Shown here in pieces: positions 47,284 to 56,199 of a stretch of 64,000 nucleotides of DNA; the stretch's first letter is position 1, and the number at the start of each line of letters is the position of its first letter. The stretch lies in NCBI RefSeq assembly GCF_028550435.1, contig NZ_JAQQKV010000004.1, positions 226,561 to 290,560 of the forward strand, written 5' to 3'. Made by a program: the position numbers and the translations under genes. A model generated the notes under the pieces. It was not told where the DNA came from, searched no databases, and worked only from the letters and a program-made list of their open reading frames with translations. The DNA is from Asticcacaulis machinosus (GTDB taxonomy: Bacteria > Pseudomonadota > Alphaproteobacteria > Caulobacterales > Caulobacteraceae).

Positions 47284-48793
47284 TGGGCGGCAGGCCCATT
47301 TCAGCCCATTTTTCGCTCACCCGATCGATTACATCCTGATCCATGTAAAGCTCTTCGCCCCATTCGCGGTGAGTTTCAGGTGTCCACTTGTTAGTGGCAT
47401 CAAGCCCGATCTTGGAGCCCAGACCGCTTTCGGGGGAGGCGAAATCAAGATAGTCGATCGGCGTATTTTCGATGACGGTGATGTCACGCGCCGGGTCCAT
47501 ACGGGTCGAGACGGCCCACATGACATCCTTCCAGTCGCGGCAGTTGATATCGTCATCCACGATAATCAGCCATTTAGTATACATGAACTGGCGCAGGTAC
47601 GACCACGCGCCCATCATCACCCGTTTGGCGTGACCGGGATAGGCCTTCTTCATCGAAATCACGGCGATGCGGTACGAACACCCTTCGGGCGGCAACCAGA
47701 AATCGACGATTTCCGGAAACTGCTGCTGGATCAAAGGTATGAAGACCTCATTTAAAGCTTCGCCTAAAACGGATGGTTCATCGGGCGGGCGGCCGGTAAA
47801 GGTCGAAAGATAGATCGGCTTCTTGCGCATGGTGATGGCGCTGACCTGAAAGACCGGAAATTTTTCGACCGAATTATAATAGCCGGTATGGTCGCCGTAG
47901 GGGCCTTCGTCGGCATAGTCATCCAGCAGGACATGACCTTCCAGCACGATTTCAGCCTCAGCCGGCACCATCAGCGGCACGGTCTTGGCGGGCACTAACT
48001 CTGCCGCCTGACCGCGCAGAAGCCCTGCGAACTGATATTCCGACAGCGTATCGGGCACGGGGGTGACGGCGGCCAGAATAGTGCCCGGATCGGCGCCCAG
48101 CACCACACAGGCGGGTAGGGGCTCTGTCTTTTTGGCCTTCTTCCAGCGGGCATGATGCTGCGCGCCGCCGCGGTGGGCCAGCCAGCGCATAATGGCGCGG
48201 TCCTTGCCCAGAACCTGCATCCGGTAGATGCCGAGATTGAAATCGTCTTCGCGGGCTTCGGACGGGCCCTTGGTGACCACAAGACCCCAAGTGATCAGCG
48301 GCGCGGGCTCACCCGGCCAGCAGCCCTGAATCGGTAGTTTGCTCAGGTCGATGTCATCGCCTTTGAGCACGACTTCCTGAACCGGCGCCTTTTTGACAGT
48401 CTTCGGGCGCATGCCGAGCACGGTCTTGGCCATCGGCATCAGATCGAACGCATCTTTCAGGCCGCGCGGCGGTTCCGGCTGGCGCAGAAAGGCCAGAAGT
48501 TCACCCACTTCGCGCAGTTCCTGCGGTGTGGTGCGCTCTTTACCCTCAAGCGTGACGCCCATCGCCACGCGCTTGACCGTGCCAAACAGATTGACCAGCA
48601 CCGGCATGTCGGAGGGCGTGCCATCGGGCAGAACCGGATTTTCAAATAATACCGCAGGCCCTTTTTGTGCCAGAAGCCGGGTCTGAATTTCCGTCATCTC
48701 GAGATGGGTCGAAACGGGGGTGGTGACCCGCACCAGTTCACCGGCTTTCTCCAGCTTTGAAATAAAGTCGCGCAGGGATTTATAGGCCGCCAT
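47258..48793 (-). CDS. ubiD: 4-hydroxy-3-polyprenylbenzoate decarboxylase (UbiD)
   Basis: The product is the 511-residue UbiD decarboxylase of ubiquinone synthesis, which uses prenylated FMN supplied by UbiX. The sequence has the N-terminal [19 protein letters not shown], the cofactor region [20 protein letters not shown] and HARWKKAK, and the catalytic E-(R)-E neighbourhood in [11 protein letters not shown] and [10 protein letters not shown]. Length is standard. The 3' end overlaps the GGDEF-EAL gene tail to tail by 26 bases. ubiA is nearby at 51575. Confidence 0.95.
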   Translation of the reverse strand: MAAYKSLRDFISKLEKAGELVRVTTPVSTHLEMTEIQTRLLAQKGPAVLFENPVLPDGTPSDMPVLVNLFGTVKRVAMGVTLEGKERTTPQELREVGELLAFLRQPEPPRGLKDAFDLMPMAKTVLGMRPKTVKKAPVQEVVLKGDDIDLSKLPIQGCWPGEPAPLITWGLVVTKGPSEAREDDFNLGIYRMQVLGKDRAIMRWLAHRGGAQHHARWKKAKKTEPLPACVVLGADPGTILAAVTPVPDTLSEYQFAGLLRGQAAELVPAKTVPLMVPAEAEIVLEGHVLLDDYADEGPYGDHTGYYNSVEKFPVFQVSAITMRKKPIYLSTFTGRPPDEPSVLGEALNEVFIPLIQQQFPEIVDFWLPPEGCSYRIAVISMKKAYPGHAKRVMMGAWSYLRQFMYTKWLIIVDDDINCRDWKDVMWAVSTRMDPARDITVIENTPIDYLDFASPESGLGSKIGLDATNKWTPETHREWGEELYMDQDVIDRVSEKWAEMGLPPTMKPPIWP

Positions 48794-48872
48794 AGGTTTG
48801 ACTCGTATGGATTTTTCAATGCTGATGACATAGGCTCAATCGCAATTGAAGACCAGTGGGTATGTGGAATTG

Positions 48873-49742
48873 ATGCCGGAAAAATGCCTGATCGTTGGGG
48901 TGACGTCGCTGGTCGGGGCGCGGCTTGCCGGGGCACTCCGCGCGGATGGTCAGGGCTTTGAGGCCGCCTTTACTACGCGCCGGCCCAAACGTCCGGATGA
49001 GCTGTTTTTTGATCTGGCCCATCCCGAATCGTTTGACGGGCAGGGCTTTCGTCAGGTCATTATTACCGCTCCGGTTTGGCTGGTAAGCGAGGCCGTATTG
49101 CGGCGGTTATGGGCGCAGGGGATGAAGCGGCTGGTGGTGTTTTCGTCGACCAGCCGGTTTTCCAAGACCTTTTCGCCGGAACCGGAAGAACGCAGGATTG
49201 CCGATCTTCTGGCCACATCCGAAGACCGGATTATGGCGTTTGGCGCCATTCATGATGTGGGGGTAACGATCCTGCGGCCTACCTTGATCTATGATGAAGG
49301 CCGCGACCAGAATATCAGCCGGATCGCCAGATTTATTGATAAATATGGGGTCTTTGCTGTGTGCGGTCAGGCATCCGGCCTGCGTCAGCCGGTGCATGCC
49401 CGCGATCTGGCCACGGCGGCATTACAGGCGGTCAGGTCGGATGCGGCCGCCAATCAGGCTTATGATCTGTCAGGAGGCGAGACCCTGAGCTATCGCGACA
49501 TGGTAGTGCGAATATTCGAGGCCAAGGGACGCTCACCGCGTATTATTTCGCCACCTGTATGGATATGGCGGCTGGGGTTTGGGGGGCTTGGCCTGATCCG
49601 TCCCGGCCAGAACCTCAAATCGAACGTCAATATGGCGCTGCGGATGAATATTGATCTGGTGTTCGATCATTCATCCGCCACGGCTGATTTTGGTTACGCC
49701 CCGCAACCGTTCAGGCCATCATTTATCCGACCAGATGCCTAA
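48873..49742 (+). CDS. NAD(P)-binding SDR / nucleoside-diphosphate-sugar epimerase-like protein
   Basis: The product is a 289-residue atypical SDR protein with the nucleotide-binding start CLIVGVTSLVGARLAG. The segment LVVFSSTSRF covers the usual catalytic Ser region, but a YxxxK motif is not obvious (EDRIMAFGAIHDVGVTILRP), so it may have lost dehydrogenase activity or act as a binding or complex I assembly-type protein. VHARDLATAAL and LSGGETLSYRDMV are typical of extended/atypical SDRs. The ATG at 48873 fits the fold start; upstream TTG 48846 is unlikely. The function is unassigned. Confidence 0.8.
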   Translation: MPEKCLIVGVTSLVGARLAGALRADGQGFEAAFTTRRPKRPDELFFDLAHPESFDGQGFRQVIITAPVWLVSEAVLRRLWAQGMKRLVVFSSTSRFSKTFSPEPEERRIADLLATSEDRIMAFGAIHDVGVTILRPTLIYDEGRDQNISRIARFIDKYGVFAVCGQASGLRQPVHARDLATAALQAVRSDAAANQAYDLSGGETLSYRDMVVRIFEAKGRSPRIISPPVWIWRLGFGGLGLIRPGQNLKSNVNMALRMNIDLVFDHSSATADFGYAPQPFRPSFIRPDA

Positions 49743-50066
49743 CTCATTACCGGAAGGATCGGTAAATTGAAAGCGGCGGCCGCCGGGGAAGTCGAAGATA
49801 TCGAGCGTCAGGGTGCCGCCTGCGGCCAGCACATCTTCGCGGCTTTGCTCCAGATTTTCGCTGTAGAGAATGACCAGAGGCTTGGCCGGGGCCGCGGGGG
49901 CTTCGGCCTGAAATCCGCCGTCCAGGCCTGCGCCGTCAAGGGCCGCATAGGTCGGGCCATAATCTATAAATGACCAGCCGAACGCCTTGGCATAAAAATC
50001 CTTGATGGGCGAAAGATCTGTGGCAGCCCATTCGATATAATCAATAGCGTGGTGGGTTTTGGTCAT
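49719..50066 (-). CDS. VOC-family (glyoxalase/dioxygenase fold) protein
   Basis: The product is a 115-residue single-module VOC protein. IDYIEWAATDLSPIKDFYAKAFGW is the typical first betaalpha unit and FQFTDPSGNELGIWS the typical C-terminal metal-binding strand with Glu. The substrate is not predictable. Its ATG overlaps the stop of the upstream methyltransferase gene by 4 bases, indicating coupling. Confidence 0.88.
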   Translation of the reverse strand: MTKTHHAIDYIEWAATDLSPIKDFYAKAFGWSFIDYGPTYAALDGAGLDGGFQAEAPAAPAKPLVILYSENLEQSREDVLAAGGTLTLDIFDFPGGRRFQFTDPSGNELGIWSDK

Positions 50067-50710
50067 GGTCTAAGTCTCCAGACGGTTGCCGGTTTAACCG
50101 GTTTGTCCTCAATGTCGGTTGAGGTTTCAATGTCGTAATCAGCGCAGCGGATAAACCCGGTTTTCGGAAAATAGGTCCGGTGAGGATCGCCGACATACAC
50201 AGCCTTACCTTCCACGGCGGCGGTACGCAAAACTGTCAGCATGGCCTCAAGCATTGGTTTTTCATAGGCGATATCACCGGCCAGAATGACGTCGACATCG
50301 GGCAAGCCAAGGCTCAGTAAATCACCGGCCTTAAATTCAATGGAATACCCATTAAACTCTGCATTGAGGGCGACAGCAGCCTCACAATAGGGATCTATAT
50401 CATTACAGATGACCTGCGCGGCACCGGCTATGTGGGCGGCAATACCGACCAACCCTGACCCGCACGCCAGATCAAGCACACGCTTGCCCGCGACCATTTC
50501 CGGATTGTCCAGCACATATCGGCTCAGAGCCTGACCGCCCGACCAGGCAAAGGCCCAGAACGGTGGCGGCAATTGGTTCTGATCCAGATCGGCTTCGGTC
50601 ATCTGCCACAGGGCCGTGGAATCGTCAGCCTGATAAAGGCTGATTTGCGGGACGGACGGCACGGGGCGCGCCACCGTATGGGCAGTTATAAACGCCTTAT
50701 AGTCCCTCAT
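50063..50710 (-). CDS. Class I SAM-dependent methyltransferase (ETFB-lysine / PrmA-like)
   Basis: The product is a 215-residue methyltransferase. Motif I is VLDLACGSGLVGIAA, motif II VICNDIDPYC and motif IV VILAGDIAYEKPM. The N-terminal PPPFWAFAWSGGQALSRYVLD is characteristic of the METTL20/ETFB-lysine methyltransferase-like group, which methylates electron transfer flavoprotein beta. The target is inference. It starts 4 bases inside the upstream lipoprotein gene. Confidence 0.87.
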   Translation of the reverse strand: MRDYKAFITAHTVARPVPSVPQISLYQADDSTALWQMTEADLDQNQLPPPFWAFAWSGGQALSRYVLDNPEMVAGKRVLDLACGSGLVGIAAHIAGAAQVICNDIDPYCEAAVALNAEFNGYSIEFKAGDLLSLGLPDVDVILAGDIAYEKPMLEAMLTVLRTAAVEGKAVYVGDPHRTYFPKTGFIRCADYDIETSTDIEDKPVKPATVWRLRP

Positions 50711-51546
50711 TCCTGATCGGGAGAGAGTGCCTCAGGCGGCAGTTTTTCCTCAGGCAGAGGGGCCGGATTGCCGCCGAACTGCGCGGTATAGGCGGGCGCA
50801 ATCACATCCTGAATAACCGAATAGGGCAAGCGGATCTGATAGGTGCCCTCGGCATAGGGGCCGACTTCATAGGGTGCAAACAGCACATCAATGGCGGCGG
50901 CCTTACCGGCTTCGGTCGATGGGATCAGCACATAATGGGCGGATTTCAGCTTGGGGCAGCCAAAGCCGGAATTGGCCTGAGTGATCGGGGTTTCAGCGCG
51001 TTTTGACCGTTCGGCCTCGACCTGACGGCACAGATAGGTTTCAGCCGGTTTCAGGTCAGCATTTGTGGCAAACAGGGTGTCCGGGTTTAGCGGTTTGTCG
51101 CTGGCCTTGTCCCACAGGACGGGATGGAAGGCGAGGTTACCGTGGGCGCCACCGGCATATTCCTCGATCTGGGAATAGACCGAAATCAGGCCCGCCGTTT
51201 CTGATGTCAGGTGCCAGACAATTTTGCGGAAATATTGCGGCTGTTCAAATCCGTCATTGGCCAACTGGGCGCGGTCGGTGACGGCCTGATTGGCGAATTG
51301 TTTGAGCGCGTCCTGATCCTGTGCTGACAGGGTTTCATGCAGGGTGGCGTGGGCCTTGAACGACTCCGGGAAATAGAGCGACGCTTCGGCATCGACGGTG
51401 TTGTGGGCATAGCTTAAGGGGGCTGTCGATTCGCGTTTGGCTTCAGCGGCCTTTGGGGGCTGTTCAGGTTTTTTCTGACAGGCAGTAATGCCCGCACTGA
51501 TGATCAGGGCAGTAAGGGATAGACGGGACAGGAGCGCGCGCGACAT
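50707..51546 (-). CDS. DUF3298-domain lipoprotein (RsiV-like)
   Basis: The product is a 279-residue lipoprotein. The signal peptide ends with the lipobox ITAC at about residues 20-23, followed by a KKPEQPPK linker. The core resembles DUF4163/DUF3298 proteins: SQIEEYAGGAHGN in the middle and VLFAPYEVGPYAEGTYQIRLPY near the C terminus. The domain is found in anti-sigma RsiV and in peptidoglycan-associated proteins, where it binds glycans. No transmembrane anti-sigma domain is present, so it is probably an envelope protein of unknown role. Confidence 0.85.
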   Translation of the reverse strand: MSRALLSRLSLTALIISAGITACQKKPEQPPKAAEAKRESTAPLSYAHNTVDAEASLYFPESFKAHATLHETLSAQDQDALKQFANQAVTDRAQLANDGFEQPQYFRKIVWHLTSETAGLISVYSQIEEYAGGAHGNLAFHPVLWDKASDKPLNPDTLFATNADLKPAETYLCRQVEAERSKRAETPITQANSGFGCPKLKSAHYVLIPSTEAGKAAAIDVLFAPYEVGPYAEGTYQIRLPYSVIQDVIAPAYTAQFGGNPAPLPEEKLPPEALSPDQE

Positions 51547-51574
51547 GGTAATCTTTCGGAAATATGGCCGGATT

Positions 51575-52504
51575 TTAGCGGGTAAATCCGCATAAAATAA
51601 GGCCAGCCACCCATATTAGACCGGCATCGCGATTCGATTTAAACAGTTTTAGTGCCAAGGTACCATCTTCCGGCCGTAAGGTGTAAACCTGCCACGCCAG
51701 ATGTCCGCCGATCAGGGCCTGAGCCACATAAAATGGCCAGGCGAGCGGTGCCAATGCCGCCGATATCGCGGTCAAAACAAAACACAGCACATAAATCAGG
51801 GTAATACCTTCGCGCGCTTTAGCTCCCAGCGCGCGGGCGGAGGATTTAACCCCGGCCATGACGTCGTCCTCGATGTCCTGCAAGGCATAGATAGTGTCAT
51901 AGCCAATTGTCCAGAATACCAGACCGGCGTAGAACAGAAGCGCGGGCAGGGTGATCTCGCCCGCCACGGCGGCATAGGCCATCAGGAAGCCCCAGTTAAA
52001 GGTCAGACCCAGCCACGCCTGCGGCCACCAGGTGATGCGCTTCATGAACGGATAGGCGGCCACCAGCGCCAGCGATCCGACACCTAAGCCTATCGCCAGC
52101 GTACCCAGTTGCAGCAGGATGAGCAGGCTGATCAGGCAGCAGATGATGATAAACGCCATCGCCTGTTTCGGTGTGATCTGGCCCGACGCGATCGGACGGT
52201 TGCGGGTGCGCTCGACCTTTGCGTCAATATCCCGGTCAACAAGGTCGTTAAATGCGCATCCCGCCGCCCGCATCAGGGCCGAGCCAATGGCAAACAGGAT
52301 CAGGAAATATAGGGGAAACGCCGTGCCCGTTACCGCGCTGGCATAGGCGAGCCCCATGGCACCGGGCAGGAACAGCAACCAGATTCCGACCGGACGGTCA
52401 AACCGGCCCAGCCTCAGCCACGGGCGCCAACTTAGCGGGGCGTAGATATCCACCCAGTTTTTAGGGGCGGCATCGGGTAAGGTTACAGGGTCGCGGGGCG
52501 TCAT
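51575..52504 (-). CDS. ubiA: 4-hydroxybenzoate polyprenyltransferase
   Basis: The product is the 309-residue UbiA prenyltransferase that attaches the polyprenyl chain to 4-hydroxybenzoate. About nine membrane helices are present with the two Asp motifs NDLVDRDIDAKVERTR and YDTIYALQDIEDD. It acts in the inner membrane one step before UbiD (gene at 47258). It lies 28 bases before the lipoprotein gene. Confidence 0.95.
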   Translation of the reverse strand: MTPRDPVTLPDAAPKNWVDIYAPLSWRPWLRLGRFDRPVGIWLLFLPGAMGLAYASAVTGTAFPLYFLILFAIGSALMRAAGCAFNDLVDRDIDAKVERTRNRPIASGQITPKQAMAFIIICCLISLLILLQLGTLAIGLGVGSLALVAAYPFMKRITWWPQAWLGLTFNWGFLMAYAAVAGEITLPALLFYAGLVFWTIGYDTIYALQDIEDDVMAGVKSSARALGAKAREGITLIYVLCFVLTAISAALAPLAWPFYVAQALIGGHLAWQVYTLRPEDGTLALKLFKSNRDAGLIWVAGLILCGFTR

Positions 52505-52547
52505 AAGGCCCTAGATGCTCTGACTGCCCATAAATGTCGAGAGGGAT

Positions 52548-52922
52548 TTAGGTGGATTGGACGAGAAGGCTTAAAGCCTCTAGCGTTTCCTCATGCGTAG
52601 GTGGTCTACTATCATCCTCAATGAAATGAATTGCGTCCCGCACAATATCATCCTCAAATTCGAAGTCATCACTCATGATGATGCAGTCGGCAACATAACT
52701 CGCCAACTCGAATGGTAGGCGGTTATAAGCAAAGGCTTCAAGAAGTCGCTGGCCGCCATCGCGGGTCACTATCTTAGGCGGACCGTCTGATATGACGATA
52801 TGCCCAATGTCACCGGATTTTAACGCCTCATTGCATGAAGCTACTTCGTCCGCGATTTCACCTGCTAGCGTTTCAGGAGAAAGTGTGCCATCCAGAAACT
52901 GAACCAAGGTTTCATATTTCAT
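52548..52922 (-). CDS. Unknown 124-residue acidic protein
   Basis: The product is a 124-residue acidic soluble protein (no signal or membrane segment) of a family I do not recognise. It has two halves: MKYETLVQFLDGTLSPETLAGEIADE and an Asp/Glu-rich C-terminal part (ADCIIMSDDFEFEDDIVRDAIHFIEDDS). Size, acidity and isolated position resemble small immunity-like or nucleic-acid-mimic proteins, but that is only an analogy. It ends 3 bases after the upstream cysteine-cluster gene's stop and so may be cotranscribed with it. Confidence 0.6.
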   Translation of the reverse strand: MKYETLVQFLDGTLSPETLAGEIADEVASCNEALKSGDIGHIVISDGPPKIVTRDGGQRLLEAFAYNRLPFELASYVADCIIMSDDFEFEDDIVRDAIHFIEDDSRPPTHEETLEALSLLVQST

Positions 52923-52925
52923 ATC

Positions 52926-53498
52926 TTAAGCCCGACGCCGTGTGGGCGCTTTTTTCTGGGGGATGACGCGCACGAACGGACGCGGGCCGAACAGGCTGTC
53001 TTCCATGCCGGTTTCCAGTGTATCGCCGCGCTTGGGATTAGAGATATTCAGGTCTTCGGTTGGGGTGACCACCCACAGACCGTCGGTTGAATGGATCAGC
53101 ACCAGCCCTTTGGTCGGAAACACTTCCGACCACAGCTTGATCTGCTTATAGTAGGGCTCAACCCGCCAGGCATTGGGACGGCCATGATCGACATCAATAT
53201 TGAGCGTGGTGCCGTTGGGATCAAGGCGCAGGACAAATCCCGCGATATCGGGCCGCCACAGCGCATTCAGATCATCATGTTTCAGCCACAGACATTTGAA
53301 ATCCTGACAGATTTGCGGATGAAGACCCCAGACGCCGCAGCCCTTGACGTGACCGGTGTGCTGGCACATGTGCCCGGCCTTTTTGCCCAGATCATCAATG
53401 TCATAAACTTTGCAGCACAGGTTGCAGTCACCGCATACCTTGAGCGCGGCTCGTGGCTTAGGCGGCACGTGTCCGGCCTCATGCGATTCTATGTTCAT
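52926..53498 (-). CDS. YkgJ-family cysteine cluster protein
   Basis: The product is a 190-residue cytosolic protein with a metal-binding Cys cluster: CGDCNLCCKVYDI, CQHTGHVKGCGVW and HPQICQDFKCLW supply at least eight cysteines plus histidines, the layout of the YkgJ (putative zinc- or iron-chelating) family. The remaining residues (about 75-190) are an unassigned beta-rich part. The function is not established. It is followed by the unknown 124-residue gene. Confidence 0.87.
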   Translation of the reverse strand: MNIESHEAGHVPPKPRAALKVCGDCNLCCKVYDIDDLGKKAGHMCQHTGHVKGCGVWGLHPQICQDFKCLWLKHDDLNALWRPDIAGFVLRLDPNGTTLNIDVDHGRPNAWRVEPYYKQIKLWSEVFPTKGLVLIHSTDGLWVVTPTEDLNISNPKRGDTLETGMEDSLFGPRPFVRVIPQKKAPTRRRA

Positions 53499-53621
53499 AA
53501 CCCGATCCCGAACTTCTGTTCAGTTACGCCCACCAGCCTGTTTCAAGGCCGGTTGCCGAGGGCGTCCCCTTAGACAGGGTGATTCTGGCAAATCAGAGTC
53601 AATAAATGCTTAATGAGCCGT

Positions 53622-54401
53622 TTATGGATTTAAGCTGCGCTTGCCTTTAGTAACGGCATCAAACGAAAAAACGATATCTGGATCGGGTTTAGGCACTGGG
53701 TTGGTATATTGGCACTCATCAATCATTGATAATATGTGGCGGATGATGTTTTCACGGGCTGCGGTCTTGTCATCCGTCTTGATGCAGGTCCACGGCGCAT
53801 GTTTTGTGTGAGAGGCTTTCAGCATCTCATCGCGGGCTGCGGAATAATCAGCCCATTTTCCCTGCGCCACCGCATCGAGGGGAGACACCTTAAGCCGTTT
53901 CAGTGGATCGGCGCGGCGCTCATCTAGCCGTTTTTTCTGTTCGTCCCGAGATATGTCAAGCCACAGCTTGATCAGGATAATATCGTCATGAATCAACATG
54001 GATTCAAACTGTGGCACATCCTTGATGAAGCGGGCCTGTTCTTCGGGTGTGGAAAAGCCCATAACCTTTTCGACCCCGGCGCGATTGTACCAGGAGCGGT
54101 TAAACAGCGTCCATTCACCGGCAGCCGGCAGGTGAGGGGTATAACGCTGGAACCACCACTGGGTCTTTTCGCGGTCGGAGGGTTTAGGCAGGGCGACCAC
54201 CTGAGTTTGACGAACCGCCAGATGCTCAGTGATGCGTTTTATAGCGCCGTCCTTACCGGCGGCGTCGCGGCCTTCAAACACAATACAGATGCGTTTTCCG
54301 GCACTTTGTGCCCAGATCTGGGCATCGACCAGATTGACCTGTAAGGCCTCCAGCCGGTCTTCGGCGGCTTTCTTTTTGTCGGATTTTCCGTTTTGTGCCA
54401 T
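53622..54401 (-). CDS. ppk2: Polyphosphate kinase 2 family protein (class I)
   Basis: The product is a 259-residue PPK2, which uses polyphosphate to phosphorylate nucleoside diphosphates (or the reverse). Walker A is FEGRDAAGKDGAIKRI, the lid/Walker B region is FNRSWYNRAGVEKVMGF, and KLWLDISRDEQKKRLDERR is conserved. Class I (one domain, NDP-acting) fits the length. The ATG at 54401 has AGGAG 8 bases upstream. No operon partner is apparent. Confidence 0.93.
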   Translation of the reverse strand: MAQNGKSDKKKAAEDRLEALQVNLVDAQIWAQSAGKRICIVFEGRDAAGKDGAIKRITEHLAVRQTQVVALPKPSDREKTQWWFQRYTPHLPAAGEWTLFNRSWYNRAGVEKVMGFSTPEEQARFIKDVPQFESMLIHDDIILIKLWLDISRDEQKKRLDERRADPLKRLKVSPLDAVAQGKWADYSAARDEMLKASHTKHAPWTCIKTDDKTAARENIIRHILSMIDECQYTNPVPKPDPDIVFSFDAVTKGKRSLNP

Positions 54402-54451
54402 TTTGAGCTCCTGTTTAGGCAAGAGTGACGCAAGCGGGCCAGGATCGCAAG

Positions 54452-55045
54452 TCAGGCGATTAACTGACCCCGGACACTGACCAGACGCAGATGGCTTTCG
54501 CGGGGCAACCGCTCAGGATCGTAAAGCCTGACCGAATGCAGCGTCATGGTGGTGACCGTGGCGCGGCGTAAGAACGGGATCGGCCCCTGCGGCTGATAAA
54601 GACCGACCATGCGATCGACGTCACCAGACGCATTGCGTAAAGGGGCGAGGGCGATATCAAAACGCACGGTCTCGTTTCGGGACGTTGCAGCCGAGGCGGT
54701 CAGGATCAGCGGCTGCTGGCGATGGGTGGCCAGATTGAGCGCGACCTTTAGCTGCTCTTCATGGGCCGGTGCGAACAGTTTGGTGAAGGATGTGGTCTTA
54801 AGTCCCGCGCCATGCAGGGCGACCAGAAAGCCGCCTGTCAGGCGAAATCTGTAGTCATTTCCGCTGGTTGCGATCATCATCATCTGCGGCATCAGGTCTT
54901 TGAGCTGCACCGGATCAAAGTCGGCCCGCAACGGCGCCAACTGTGAAAGCTCAGGCGTTTCAATGCGCAACGGGCTGTTCTGGGCGGCGCCCTGTTGCAG
55001 GGCGCGCCAGTAGCTTAAAAAACTGACTGTGCTGGAATGGGACAT
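54452..55045 (-). CDS. PAS-domain protein (PAS_5, PF07310-like)
   Basis: The product is a 197-residue cytosolic protein dominated by the PAS_5 domain that is common and poorly studied in alphaproteobacteria. Landmarks are SFLSYWRALQQGAAQNSP, RADFDPVQLKDLMPQMMMI, NDYRFRLTGGFLVALHGAGL and the C-terminal segment IPFLRRATVTTMTLHSVRLYD. No output domain is attached. The ATG at 55045 has AAGGAG 6 bases upstream. It may bind a ligand and act through a partner; in Caulobacter, such proteins are unassigned. Confidence 0.85.
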   Translation of the reverse strand: MSHSSTVSFLSYWRALQQGAAQNSPLRIETPELSQLAPLRADFDPVQLKDLMPQMMMIATSGNDYRFRLTGGFLVALHGAGLKTTSFTKLFAPAHEEQLKVALNLATHRQQPLILTASAATSRNETVRFDIALAPLRNASGDVDRMVGLYQPQGPIPFLRRATVTTMTLHSVRLYDPERLPRESHLRLVSVRGQLIA

Positions 55046-55196
55046 GGGCGTCTCCTTTCCAGCCGTCATGCGCAAAAACCACGCCGACGCGGGCGAAAAA
55101 ATGTGATTTTACCGGTTTCCATTAGGAAAAAGGCAAGTTTGGTACGGTATGGTTTTTGCTTAAATTTCGCGAGAAACATGAGGAGCGTCTCAAAAT

Positions 55197-55964
55197 ATGC
55201 GCGCAAATAAATCTCTTATCGGTCACGGCTCACTTATCGCTTTAGGTGTTTTGCTGGGATCGCTCGCGGCCGGTCAGGCATCGGCACAATGTAATTCCGG
55301 CTGTGCGCCACCGCCTCCGCCCAGCCCCCCGTCTCATCCGTCAAAGCCGTCCATGCCGCACGTCAGTGCCCATGCCTCAGCCTATGCCAGCGCGCACGCG
55401 TCGGCCAATGCGTCGGCAGGCGCCACCGGCTCTGTCTATTATGGCGGTGGCTATGGCAACTGGTCGCAGGCGCAAGGCATTCCGGCGGTCACCGGTGGGC
55501 TCAATGTCGAAACCGGACATGAAATGGCGGCTGAGTCCTATCAGGCCTCGCGTCAGGTGACGAAAACGGTCACGCTTCAGGCGTCCTGCATTGACGATAA
55601 GGGCGTGCCCCATCCGGCCTCACAGGTCTTTGGCGGTAAGGACGTTAAGGGCAATTACCGCGGCGAGCTATATCGCTGCATCGCCGGTACTCGCCTGCAA
55701 TATATTGCCGATGGCAAAAGCTATGACTGCGGTAAGAGTGATGCCCTGTGGCATGAAGGCGGGATTGTTGGGTGCCGTCGTCAGGCTGCGGCGCGCGCCT
55801 GCAATGAGCGCTCACTGCTGCGCCGTTTTGGGGCGGGTGTGAAGATACTGACCCTGACCACGACCGAAACCTATATGGCCAGCCGTCAGGTCGAGAAGAA
55901 GTCATCGTACAGCGCAGCTTCAAACATGGTGTTTGATGGTGGCGTCGGTGGCTTTGTTCAGTAA
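55197..55964 (+). CDS. Secreted Pro-rich, Ala-Ser-His-repeat, Cys-containing protein
   Basis: The product is a 255-residue exported protein of unknown family. Residues 1-30 are a signal peptide (LGVLLGSLAAGQASA). Residues 36-52 are proline-rich (PPPPPSPP). Residues about 57-75 are the alternating repeat SAHASAYASAHASANASA, in which A/S alternate with H, Y or N. A body with seven cysteines follows. Two copies of E-[ST]-Y-x-A-S-R-Q-V (residues 113-121 and 224-232) bracket the core. Ends at a strong terminator. It neighbours the M16 protease and hfa genes; a role in the envelope or adhesin is only suggested by that. GGAG lies 12 bases upstream of the ATG. Confidence 0.75.
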   Translation: MRANKSLIGHGSLIALGVLLGSLAAGQASAQCNSGCAPPPPPSPPSHPSKPSMPHVSAHASAYASAHASANASAGATGSVYYGGGYGNWSQAQGIPAVTGGLNVETGHEMAAESYQASRQVTKTVTLQASCIDDKGVPHPASQVFGGKDVKGNYRGELYRCIAGTRLQYIADGKSYDCGKSDALWHEGGIVGCRRQAAARACNERSLLRRFGAGVKILTLTTTETYMASRQVEKKSSYSAASNMVFDGGVGGFVQ

Positions 55965-56004
55965 GATTATCGGAAATAATAAGAAACGACTATAAAACTA
56001 TAAG

Positions 56005-56036
56005 AAAACCCCGCAGATTAATCTGCGGGGTTTTTT
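56005..56036. terminator. Bidirectional intrinsic terminator
   Basis: The palindrome AAAACCCCGCAGAT (56005-56018) TA ATCTGCGGGGTTTT (56021-56034) is followed by T on one side and preceded by A on the other. It ends the plus-strand secreted-protein transcript and can also stop minus-strand transcripts from the M16 gene. Confidence 0.93.
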
Positions 56037-56039
56037 GTT

Positions 56040-56194
56040 CTCCTCCCTATCCGATAGGATGGGGAGGTGGATTTTTGGAGGCGAGCCTTCAAAAAGACGG
56101 AGGGGGAATTCCGCCGGTTGGATACCCCTCCGTCTGTTCGCTGCGCTCACAGCCACCCGCTCCGGCGGCCCGGTCCCCACTTCGTAGGGAGGAG
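56040..56194. repeat. 155-bp nested inverted-repeat intergenic element
   Basis: The element has perfect 10-bp terminal inverted repeats, CTCCTCCCTA (56040-56049) and TAGGGAGGAG (56185-56194). A smaller hairpin lies within each end (CTCCC-ATCC with GGAT-GGGAG on the left), and an internal 10-bp inverted repeat GACGGAGGGG (56096-56105) pairs with CCCCTCCGTC (56125-56134). It sits between converging genes, 5 bases from the stop codon of the M16 gene. It resembles the short non-autonomous palindromic repeats common in Caulobacterales genomes; copy number elsewhere cannot be checked here. Confidence 0.72.
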
Positions 56195-56199
56195 AAACA

